Below are positions 1 through 4,727 of a stretch of 5,363 nucleotides of DNA, in pieces (position 1 is the first letter of the stretch; every line of letters begins with the position of its first letter). This DNA is from Desulfobacterales bacterium (GTDB lineage: Bacteria; Desulfobacterota; Desulfobacteria; Desulfobacterales; QNYZ01), in contig JAOZUU010000224.1 in the NCBI GenBank assembly GCA_029938515.1, positions 1-5,363 of the forward strand, in the 5' to 3' direction. The translations under genes were made by a program, and so were the position numbers. The notes under the pieces were generated by a model. That model saw nothing but the letters and a program-made list of their open reading frames with translations. It was not told where the DNA came from and searched no databases.

Positions 1-55
1 TATGCAGCGCATGATCTTTCTTCTCGTTGTCCCTCGGCATCCAGTCTAAAGTCAT
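1..55 (-). CDS. 5' end of a CDS (partial), possibly 6-oxocyclohex-1-ene-1-carbonyl-CoA hydratase (oah/bamA)
   Basis: Only the first 18 codons are inside the window, read on the minus strand from an ATG at 55-53 (MTLDWMPRDNEKKDHALH). The start is well supported: a perfect Shine-Dalgarno AAGGAGG (minus strand, 66-60) lies four bases before it. The next in-frame ATG (40-38) has no such site. The fragment is too short to show a domain. The identity is inferred from context: the gene follows had in the same direction, and in known benzoyl-CoA clusters the hydrolase that opens the ring (Oah/BamA, a crotonase-family enzyme) or the dienoyl-CoA hydratase (Dch/BamR) sits next to it. The acidic, Trp- and His-containing N-terminus gives no independent proof. 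The gene start is certain enough; the product is a guess. Confidence 0.5.
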   Translation of the reverse strand, partial: MTLDWMPRDNEKKDHALH

Positions 56-79
56 ATTACCTCCTTAGTTTCTTAGTTG

Positions 80-222
80 GTGTCCATCCAGAGATAGCAT
101 CTTTTTGCCCCAGACGGCGTTCTCAAATTTTCGCAATCCTCGACGTAGCGACACTACGCCTGCGGTTGTAAAAATCCTGCGGCCTTGTCTGGAACCAAAA
201 TCTACTATTTCTGGATGGACAC
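80..222. repeat. 143-bp palindromic element with 18-bp terminal inverted repeats (MITE/REP-like)
   Basis: The ends GTGTCCATCCAGAGATAG (80-97) and CTATTTCTGGATGGACAC (205-222) are inverted copies with one mismatch. The symmetry continues inward in one register (position i pairs with 302-i). CCAGAC (110-115) pairs with GTCTGG (187-192), AATTT plus T (127-131) pairs with AAAAT (171-175), and CGTAG (144-148) pairs with CTACG (154-158) around a five-base loop. By hand I count 45 Watson-Crick pairs of 69, with no insertion or deletion. Most mismatches are transitions, as expected from decay of a once better palindrome. It encodes no transposase, so it would be a non-autonomous element or a dispersed structural repeat. 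I could not identify a clear target-site duplication. Confidence 0.75.
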
Positions 223-284
223 TGGTTATTTTTTCTGAACTGTTAAAATACTTGTTGGAATACTCGCCTGATAGGCTCTATCAG

Positions 285-324
285 CCAGTTTACCAGTCCG
301 CCGGTTTACCAGTAAAACAGTCCG
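285..324. repeat. short tandem repeat, five imperfect 8-bp units
   Basis: Consecutive octamers read CCAGTTTA, CCAGTCCG, CCGGTTTA, CCAGTAAA and ACAGTCCG. GTTTACCAGT is repeated exactly at 288-297 and 304-313, a 16-bp step or two units. It is a small degenerate microsatellite-like tract with no coding role that I can see. It could arise by slippage or be a set of protein-binding half-sites; the sequence does not decide. Confidence 0.5.
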
Positions 325-368
325 GTGACGGGATGATTTGTTTATGACAATAATATCTGCAGAATCCC

Positions 369-382
369 CAATAAATTTATTG
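369..382. repeat. 14-bp perfect palindrome CAATAAATTTATTG
   Basis: CAATAAA followed directly by its inverted copy TTTATTG gives a 14-bp perfect palindrome lying 50 bases past the had stop codon. It could be a dimeric regulator site or part of the transcript end of had. Nothing adjacent confirms either. Confidence 0.35.
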
Positions 383-385
383 ATA

Positions 386-425
386 TTGGCCCAGCAGTCT
401 CACTGGCCAACCGGCCCTCTGGCCG
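386..425 (-). terminator. two GC-rich hairpins after had, weak terminator candidate
   Basis: Two hairpins lie directly after the had stop on its own strand. The first is a five-bp stem CGGCC/GGCCG with a four-base loop (412-425). The second is a six-bp stem TTGGCC/GGCCAA with a 13-base loop (386-410). Neither is followed by a real U-run; the second runs into an A/T-rich stretch. They may attenuate or protect the transcript rather than stop it, which would allow read-through into the leftward gene. Confidence 0.3.
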
Positions 426-431
426 ACTAAC

Positions 432-1535
432 CTAAAAATCCGGTTCCAGCACAATACGCCGATCCGGTGATTTGGTATGGGCTTCCTCAAACACGTCGGC
501 AATGGTGCTCATGGGCCGGGTCTGCACAAAGGGCGACAGGGCGATTTTCCCGGAAAGCACCATCTCCAGTACGTGGGAATAGTATTCCGGCAGACACCCC
601 CAGGTACCGATGATCTCGGCATCAAAGGCCATCAGCCGGCTGATGGAATATTCGACCTTCTGCATCCCGAAGCCGATAATCACCAGTTTACCGGTAAAAC
701 TTAATAATGTCAGGGCCAGTTCCTGGCCCGGCTTCGATCCGGTGGCTTCGAAAATTTTCCAGCCAAAAGCGGGTAGACCGTTTTCCTTGCGAATCGCCTT
801 GACTTCGCCAGCCACATCCCGGGGTGTTTTGCCGGTGACATTGATAACGGCATCCGCGCCGTAATTCAGCATTTGATCCAGCCGCTCCTGATCGATATCA
901 ATGGCGATCACCATTGTCGCTCCCAGGGCTTTGGCTTCCTGGACCATGTACTGACCGACGCCCCCGACCCCGATAACCACGACGTTATCGCCGATTCGAA
1001 GGTCGGCCCGCCGGGCGGCCTGATATGGTGTCGTGGCCGCATCGGCCACCACCGACAGGTGAGACAATGGAAAATCCCCCCGATTCTTAATCTCGCAGAG
1101 GTCGATGGAGGGCACGGGGATATGACTCGAAAACCCGCCGTAAATACCGATACTGTTGCCCGGCATTTTCTGAGCCAGGCACCGGTTTCCCCGTCCGGTT
1201 TTACACAAATGGCACTTTCGGCAAGGCATCACGGCCGGAATCAACACCTCTTTACCGATCCATTCCTCATCACCGGCCACCACCGTACCGGAAATTTCAT
1301 GTCCCAGTGTTAACGGCGGTTTGGATACCGTGGGCACACCATCATAAAAATAACCCAGGTCCGTGTGACACACACCGCAACCGGCCACTTCCACGAGCAC
1401 CTCGCCCGATTTCAGTTCCGGCACCGGCAATTCCTTTTTCTCCAGCTTACCCGGCAATACGTCACCGGTCTCTTTGTTCCGAGTGGTCGGCTGCACCATC
1501 TGCCATGTCATGATTTTTTCGGGTACATCTGCCAT
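432..1535 (-). CDS. had: 6-hydroxycyclohex-1-ene-1-carbonyl-CoA dehydrogenase
   Basis: This cytoplasmic zinc-type medium-chain alcohol dehydrogenase oxidises 6-hydroxycyclohex-1-ene-1-carbonyl-CoA to the 6-oxo compound with NAD+, in the anaerobic benzoyl-CoA pathway, before hydrolytic ring cleavage. At 367 residues it has the usual length. Catalytic zinc residues are visible in AGCGVCHTD (Cys53) and GHE (His79, Glu80). A structural zinc site is formed by Cys105, Cys108, Cys111 and Cys119. The Rossmann motif GVGGVG is at 189-194, with Asp213 at the end of the next strand as expected for NAD+. The stretches CHTDLGYFYDGVPTV, KTGRGNRC and QKMPGNS are recalled as typical of the Thauera Had / Geobacter BamQ family and separate it from general alcohol dehydrogenases. 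The ATG at 1535 is preceded by AAGGAGGG five bases upstream. No defects are seen; its codons are GC-richer than the genes to the right. Confidence 0.9.
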   Translation of the reverse strand: MADVPEKIMTWQMVQPTTRNKETGDVLPGKLEKKELPVPELKSGEVLVEVAGCGVCHTDLGYFYDGVPTVSKPPLTLGHEISGTVVAGDEEWIGKEVLIPAVMPCRKCHLCKTGRGNRCLAQKMPGNSIGIYGGFSSHIPVPSIDLCEIKNRGDFPLSHLSVVADAATTPYQAARRADLRIGDNVVVIGVGGVGQYMVQEAKALGATMVIAIDIDQERLDQMLNYGADAVINVTGKTPRDVAGEVKAIRKENGLPAFGWKIFEATGSKPGQELALTLLSFTGKLVIIGFGMQKVEYSISRLMAFDAEIIGTWGCLPEYYSHVLEMVLSGKIALSPFVQTRPMSTIADVFEEAHTKSPDRRIVLEPDF

Positions 1536-1604
1536 GGAGTCCCTCCTTTAGTCTGTTAGATCCAAGAGAACTTTGCAAAACGGCCCCCTTCTTCCATATC
1601 TTCC

Positions 1605-1622
1605 CTCTTTTTTAAAAAGGAG
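1605..1622. repeat. loopless A/T palindrome in the had leader
   Basis: CTCTTTTTTAAAAAGGAG is an 18-bp near-perfect palindrome (one T/G position) centred between 1613 and 1614. It is flanked by CCCCCTT (1584-1590) on the left and TAGGGGGATT (1626-1635) on the right. The whole resembles a decayed copy of a C-run/T-run/A-run/G-run repeat. It lies in the untranslated leader of had, between its promoter candidate and ribosome binding site. Confidence 0.35.
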
Positions 1623-1661
1623 ATGTAGGGGGATTATATTAATGATTATATTATAGCTACA

Positions 1662-1690
1662 ATGTAATTAAATTGACCGCCGATTGTCAA
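1662..1690 (-). promoter_or_regulatory. candidate had promoter with overlapping inverted repeat
   Basis: On the minus strand a perfect TTGACA (1690-1685) is followed after 17 bp by TTACAT (1667-1662), a poor -10. Two overlapping perfect TATAAT boxes lie a little further on (1655-1645) but lack a matching -35. The -35 overlaps an inverted repeat TTGAC-N8-GTCAA (1673-1690), which could be an operator; benzoyl-CoA genes are usually substrate-controlled, but no regulator gene is in view. The resulting leader would be roughly 100 bases or more. Confidence 0.35.
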
Positions 1691-1754
1691 CTATTTTTTC
1701 CCGCACATCTTGGCCCGTTCATCATTCCTTCGTCAATTTTGGCAATATAAATGG

Positions 1755-1787
1755 TTGACACATAATCAGTGCACACTTAATATGTGT
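1755..1787 (+). promoter_or_regulatory. vapBC promoter with operator over the -10
   Basis: A perfect -35 TTGACA (1755-1760) is followed after 17 bp by TAATAT (1778-1783), four of six to consensus. This predicts a transcript start near 1790 and a leader of about 25 bases before the ATG at 1816. The 15-bp near-palindrome ACACTTAATATGTGT (1773-1787) covers the -10. That is where autorepression by an RHH antitoxin, alone or with its toxin, would be expected. The operator role is inferred. Confidence 0.5.
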
Positions 1788-1815
1788 TAAATCAACAATA
1801 TTCGGAAGGTGTAAT

Positions 1816-2040
1816 ATGGCAAATATAACGATTTCTCTGGATGAAGATTTACTGGTCGCCGGACGACAATATGCTAAAGACCACGATACCTCACTGAATG
1901 CGCTTATTCGGCAGTTAATCGAGAAAAACGTGAGACCTGATTTACAAAACTGGCTTGACGCAGGCTTTCGATTAATGGACCGTGCCGATATCAATTCAGG
2001 GGGCAAACAATGGAAACGCGAGGACTTATACGATGTCTAA
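1816..2040 (+). CDS. vapB: ribbon-helix-helix antitoxin of a VapBC-type module
   Basis: This 74-residue protein has the layout of an RHH (CopG/Arc-like) antitoxin. It starts with a beta strand ANITISLDE (2-10), then helix A around 9-22, a turn at DHDTS (22-26) and helix B at LNALIRQLIEK (27-37). The C-terminal tail SGGKQWKREDLYDV resembles the toxin-binding tails of antitoxins paired with PIN toxins. It should bind its own promoter as a dimer and neutralise the toxin encoded next, whose ATG overlaps its last nine bases including the stop. GGAAGG at 1804-1809 is a good ribosome binding site for the ATG at 1816. Family membership is firm; vapB is a generic label for the antitoxin of a PIN toxin. 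Confidence 0.85.
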   Translation: MANITISLDEDLLVAGRQYAKDHDTSLNALIRQLIEKNVRPDLQNWLDAGFRLMDRADINSGGKQWKREDLYDV

Positions 2041-2476
2041 AGTGTTTGTCGATACCAATATCCTTGTTTACTGCCTGGATAAATTTGACCTGAAGAAACA
2101 GGAGAATAGTCGTAATTTATTGCATTCATTGACGAATGATGCAAAAGGCGTCATATCCACTCAGGTTATGCAAGAGTTTTTCGTTACAGCAACACACAAA
2201 CTGGGTGCCGATCCATTGTTAATCAAGGATATCCTGCGCTCCTTTGAACAATTTGAAGTCGTCCGGGTCAATCCGGAGATGATTTACAATGCCATCGATT
2301 GCAGCATCATCAATCGCATATCTTTTTGGGATTCCCTCATCGTGGTGTCAGCGGAAAGTTCCCATTGCAATACGCTTTGGACGGAAGATTTAAATGACGG
2401 ACAAATCATCCGCGGTGTGCGAATAGAAAACCCTTTGAGAGACAAACAGGCATCGGAGTCACCTTCCGAATCTTAA
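2033..2476 (+). CDS. vapC: PIN-domain ribonuclease toxin, VapC family
   Basis: A 147-residue PIN-domain protein, the expected size for VapC toxins, which are Mg2+-dependent RNases that usually cut tRNA or rRNA. The acidic active-site residues are visible: Asp7 in FVDTNILVY, Glu48 in VMQEFF, Asp100 in FWDSLIV, and Glu118/Asp119 in LWTEDLNDGQ. The set is complete, so the toxin looks intact. I choose the ATG at 2033, inside the antitoxin's last codons, because it puts the conserved VDTN motif at the usual N-terminal position and has GAGG at 2020-2023. An upstream GTG (1982) in the same frame would add 17 untypical residues. Overlap with the antitoxin suggests translational coupling. The RNA target cannot be read from sequence. 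The Ser/Glu-rich tail (SESPSES) is a minor oddity. Confidence 0.87.
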   Translation: MSKVFVDTNILVYCLDKFDLKKQENSRNLLHSLTNDAKGVISTQVMQEFFVTATHKLGADPLLIKDILRSFEQFEVVRVNPEMIYNAIDCSIINRISFWDSLIVVSAESSHCNTLWTEDLNDGQIIRGVRIENPLRDKQASESPSES

Positions 2477-2491
2477 GAGTCATCAGACCCC

Positions 2492-3766
2492 ATGCAATCC
2501 CACCAAATCGATAACCTCACCATCACGCTGAATAAAACCGGTGCGCGTCAATTTACCAAGGTGAGTTATCCCATTCGCTACGGCCGTTATGCGGAGATCA
2601 AAACACCGGCATATACCTATCAGTTCAATTTAAACCACGAAATCAAGTATATTCAAGGACACGGAAACGGGTGGCCGTCCCCATCGGAATGGCTGAAACG
2701 GACCGTGGGAAACGACTGGGTCTATTATCTGGCCGGTGATTACAGTGGCGTCCGGGATGCGTTTGGAGAGTACTATCTACCCTGTCCATCCTATCCGACC
2801 AATTCCTTTATTTCCAGAAATCCGTTTAAAGACAGGGCCGTCACCGCCGCCATCGATGCATGGCATGATCTCAGGGAAAAAATATCCACGCTGGCTTCGG
2901 ACACCCGTCCTGAGCATCTTAAACAATTCCTGAAGCAGGTCGGTCAAAATGATCCGGTAGAATTGGATCGAAAGGCCCGGCGGTTTCACCGAATTATTGC
3001 TGGGCCGATAACCGTTCTACCCCCCGACACCCGGCATGTGGATTACGAAGTCATCCCGATTATCATCGCCGACGGGTGTTTGTACAAGTGCGGGTTCTGC
3101 CGCGTGAAATCACGCGATGACTTTACGCCCCGAACCAGGAAAAATATTATTGGCCAGATCAATCAACTCAAGGCGTTTTACGGTCATAATCTGAAAAACT
3201 ATAACGCCATATTTTTAGGGCTTCATGACGCCCTGTATGCAGATCCAGACTTGATTATATTTGCCGCCGAAAATGCCTATGATCTGCTTGGGTTGAAAAA
3301 CACCCATCTGAACGGCGCCCATCTTTTTCTCTTCGGCAGCGTGGACGCCATCATCGATTCCAAGATGTTGTTTTTCGACACCCTTCAATCCCTCCCCTAT
3401 TCAACCTGTATCAATATCGGGCTCGAATCCGCCGACCAGCAAACGCTGAATATTCTGAAAAAACCGATCACATCCGAGATGGTTGCCCAGGCATTTACCA
3501 AAATGCTGGTAATCAATAAAAAATACAGCAAAATCGAAATCACGGCCAACTTCGTCTATGGCGATCATCTCCCCCCAAGCCATTTGCCTTCCTTCTTCGA
3601 GCTGACCCGAAAGAAATTGGATCGTCCCAGCGGCAAGGGTACGGTTTATTTTTCACCGTTAATGAACGGAAGCGTCATGGAACATCGCAATATCGTCCGA
3701 AGATTTTACAAAATAAAAACGCAAAACCCCCTGCCGAGTTACCTGTATCTGATTCAGAGATTATGA
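2492..3766 (+). CDS. radical SAM protein of unknown function
   Basis: A 424-residue protein whose C-terminal part is a radical SAM barrel. ADGCLYKCGFCRVK carries the CxxxCxxC motif (Cys196, Cys200, Cys203) that binds the 4Fe-4S cluster and SAM. The later strand INIGLESADQQTLNILKKP (308-325), including the GLESA segment, is typical of the superfamily. Residues 1-180 form a separate N-terminal region rich in Tyr, Trp and Pro that I do not recognise. Only Cys98 and Cys306 remain beyond the motif, so no SPASM or other auxiliary cluster domain is present. The protein is probably cytoplasmic and oxygen-sensitive. The substrate is unknown. It starts 15 bp after vapC, with only a weak site (AAGAG, 2475-2479), suggesting coupled expression. 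No other ATG occurs before residue 292, so the start is reasonable. Confidence 0.82.
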   Translation: MQSHQIDNLTITLNKTGARQFTKVSYPIRYGRYAEIKTPAYTYQFNLNHEIKYIQGHGNGWPSPSEWLKRTVGNDWVYYLAGDYSGVRDAFGEYYLPCPSYPTNSFISRNPFKDRAVTAAIDAWHDLREKISTLASDTRPEHLKQFLKQVGQNDPVELDRKARRFHRIIAGPITVLPPDTRHVDYEVIPIIIADGCLYKCGFCRVKSRDDFTPRTRKNIIGQINQLKAFYGHNLKNYNAIFLGLHDALYADPDLIIFAAENAYDLLGLKNTHLNGAHLFLFGSVDAIIDSKMLFFDTLQSLPYSTCINIGLESADQQTLNILKKPITSEMVAQAFTKMLVINKKYSKIEITANFVYGDHLPPSHLPSFFELTRKKLDRPSGKGTVYFSPLMNGSVMEHRNIVRRFYKIKTQNPLPSYLYLIQRL

Positions 3767-3847
3767 GTGAATCCTTGGCCCGGACTTCATCCAATCCAAT
3801 TTTCGGTTCTTAAATCCGGAACATGCAATAAATCATCTTCGAATACA

Positions 3848-3867
3848 AACCAACTGTATCATTGGTT
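3848..3867. promoter_or_regulatory. inverted repeat AACCAA-N8-TTGGTT at the brnT -35
   Basis: AACCAA (3848-3853) and TTGGTT (3862-3867) are exact inverted copies separated by eight bases, and the right arm runs two bases into the -35 TTGACA of the brnT promoter. The position suits a regulator that blocks or recruits RNA polymerase. It differs from the TATACC sites downstream, so a second protein could be involved. Function is inferred. Confidence 0.35.
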
Positions 3868-3893
3868 GACAAAATATACCTGATGGGTATAAT
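3866..3893 (+). promoter_or_regulatory. strong sigma70-type promoter for brnTA
   Basis: Perfect TTGACA (3866-3871) and perfect TATAAT (3888-3893) are separated by 16 bp. This is the best promoter in the window. A transcript start about seven bases past the -10 falls at 3899-3901, only one to three bases before the brnT ATG at 3903. Confidence 0.75.
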
Positions 3894-3902
3894 TAATATA
3901 CC
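3875..3902. promoter_or_regulatory. BrnA operator candidate: three TATACC half-sites at 11-bp steps
   Basis: TATACC (3875-3880), its inverse GGTATA (3886-3891) and TATACC again (3897-3902) begin exactly 11 bp apart. Together they make two overlapping inverted repeats covering the spacer, the -10 and the transcript start. AATATACC is a 22-bp-spaced direct repeat (3873-3880, 3895-3902). BrnA-type RHH antitoxins are known to bind their own promoter, so this is the natural operator for the pair. Binding itself is inferred. Confidence 0.6.
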
Positions 3903-4163
3903 ATGCAATTTGAATTTGACCCGAATGAATCAAAAAGCAATAAAAAAAAGCACGGGATTGATTTTATTGAAGCACAGGTGCTTTGGGATGACATCGACTT
4001 ATTGGAGATCCCGGCGAGAACGACCGATGAACAGGGATTTCTGGTTATTGGAAAAATAGAAGCTAAATACTGGTCAGGGATTATCACATATCGTAATGTT
4101 AATATTAGGATGATCTCGGTTCGTCGGGCCAGGGATGAGGAGATTGAGCTTTATGAAAGCTAA
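3903..4163 (+). CDS. brnT: BrnT family type II toxin (ribonuclease)
   Basis: An 86-residue protein matching the BrnT family, RelE-fold RNases that arrest growth when free of BrnA. The N-terminal signature is FEFDPNESKSNKKKHGIDF (3-21), and the C-terminal signature is IRMISVRRARDEEIELY (68-84), with the basic cluster Arg74, Arg75 and Arg77. Length is typical and nothing appears missing. The ATG at 3903 fixes the usual distance to the FxxDPN motif, but no Shine-Dalgarno precedes it, and the predicted transcript start lies within three bases, so the message may be leaderless. The last 11 bases overlap brnA. Toxin first, antitoxin second is the normal order of this family. Confidence 0.9.
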   Translation: MQFEFDPNESKSNKKKHGIDFIEAQVLWDDIDLLEIPARTTDEQGFLVIGKIEAKYWSGIITYRNVNIRMISVRRARDEEIELYES

Positions 4164-4383
4164 AGACTTTGACAAGAAATTTGATGAGGGAAAGAGCATT
4201 GTAAAACATCTGGATTTTTCAAAAGCCAGACGACCTAAACAGGAACAAAAAAGGGTCAATGTCGATTTCCCTCTCTGGATGATTCAGTCTCTGGATAAAG
4301 AGGCCAGGCGACTTGGTGTTCCCCGGCAATCGGTTATCAAGATGTGGCTTGCAGAGAGATTGCAGAGATCCTCAGCCTGCTAG
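4153..4383 (+). CDS. brnA: BrnA family RHH antitoxin
   Basis: A 76-residue antitoxin for BrnT. The N-terminal half, including LDFSKARRPKQEQK (20-33), is the region expected to contact the toxin. The C-terminal half is a ribbon-helix-helix DNA-binding domain: strand KRVNVDF (33-39), helix PLWMIQSLDKEARRLG (40-55), turn, and helix RQSVIKMWLAERL (58-70). I place the start at the ATG at 4153, which overlaps the brnT stop by 11 bases and has AGGAG ten bases upstream (4138-4142). An upstream in-frame ATG (4135) would add six residues without a comparable site. It should bind the TATACC half-sites before brnT and repress the operon. Confidence 0.9.
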   Translation: MKAKDFDKKFDEGKSIVKHLDFSKARRPKQEQKRVNVDFPLWMIQSLDKEARRLGVPRQSVIKMWLAERLQRSSAC

Positions 4384-4412
4384 TATTCGAACCTGTCACT
4401 TAAGTGGGATTG

Positions 4413-4432
4413 GGAAAGGCCAAGGCTTTTTT
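4413..4432 (+). terminator. weak terminator candidate after brnA
   Basis: AAAGGC/GGC plus TTT can fold as a six-bp stem with one G-U pair and a four-base loop (4415-4430), extendable by two G-U pairs to 4413-4432. The T-run (4427-4432) is largely used in the stem and is followed by A residues, so it is not a strong intrinsic terminator. Confidence 0.3.
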
Positions 4433-4526
4433 AAAAAATAATATTATATCGTAATCTTAAGCTTTTTTCATTGGGTTCCTGTTATCGTTTCCCGGCCCCT
4501 TAGTTTACCGTTCTACGGAGAAAGAA

Positions 4527-4727
4527 ATGATCGAAGAAAAAATACAAAGAAATGTTTTTGAAGTGGCCAACTTGCATGATCCTGATGATTTAGGCTATTG
4601 GCGTGGTCGGAGTTACATTGAACGAATAGAAACCATGGAATTTATGCGAAAGGCGATGTTTGGCCATGATAGAGTTTCCGCAAGACTTCAAAGAGTTCTT
4701 ACAATTGCTGAACTCAAACAAAATTGA
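4527..4727 (+). CDS. small conserved protein, putative partner of the downstream nucleotidyltransferase
   Basis: A 66-residue acidic and basic mixed protein with a good ribosome binding site, GGAG, six bases before its ATG (4517-4520). The core YWRGRSYIERIETMEFMRK (24-42) and the tail DRVSARLQRVLTIAELKQ (48-65) resemble a small family found immediately before AbiEii/MNT-like nucleotidyltransferases, in which a 'RLQRV' C-terminus is recurrent. I recall that family from similar gene pairs and could not search it. The helix-rich pattern and the gene order suggest an antitoxin or accessory partner, but no biochemical function is known to me. Its last 62 bases are also coding for the next gene in another frame, which is the strongest link between the two. 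Confidence 0.7.
   Translation: MIEEKIQRNVFEVANLHDPDDLGYWRGRSYIERIETMEFMRKAMFGHDRVSARLQRVLTIAELKQN

Larger units (their letters stand above)
56..431. other. 376-base intergenic gap carrying repeats
   Basis: No convincing gene lies here; the only open frame (105-347, plus) has no ribosome binding site, runs through the palindromic element and has a composition unlike a protein. The gap holds a 143-bp palindromic element (80-222), a 7-bp-stem hairpin CTGATAG-GCT-CTATCAG (268-284), an 8-bp tandem repeat (285-324), a 14-bp perfect palindrome (369-382) and two GC-rich hairpins just after the had stop codon (386-425). I saw no clear sigma70 promoter for the leftward gene, so it may be transcribed from the had promoter through the gap. 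Confidence 0.7.

Noticed and set aside
105..347. 80-codon open frame on the plus strand in the intergenic gap
   Set aside because: It has no ribosome binding site, runs through the palindromic element and tandem repeat, and shows no protein-like motif.
477..1559. Several plus-strand open frames opposite had
   Set aside because: They are antisense shadows of a clearly recognised GC-rich gene and have no family features.
1722..2006. 94-codon minus-strand frame over the vapB region
   Set aside because: It is antisense to a well-supported RHH antitoxin and has no ribosome binding site or recognisable motif.
3780..3819. Inverted repeat CCGGACTT / AAATCCGG after the radical SAM gene, considered as a terminator
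   Set aside because: The stem is only five pairs plus two beyond a mismatch, with a 24-base loop and no T-run after it.
4397..4406. Perfect palindrome CACTTAAGTG after brnA
   Set aside because: A 10-bp palindrome is not rare at this length, and there is no promoter or T-run next to it.
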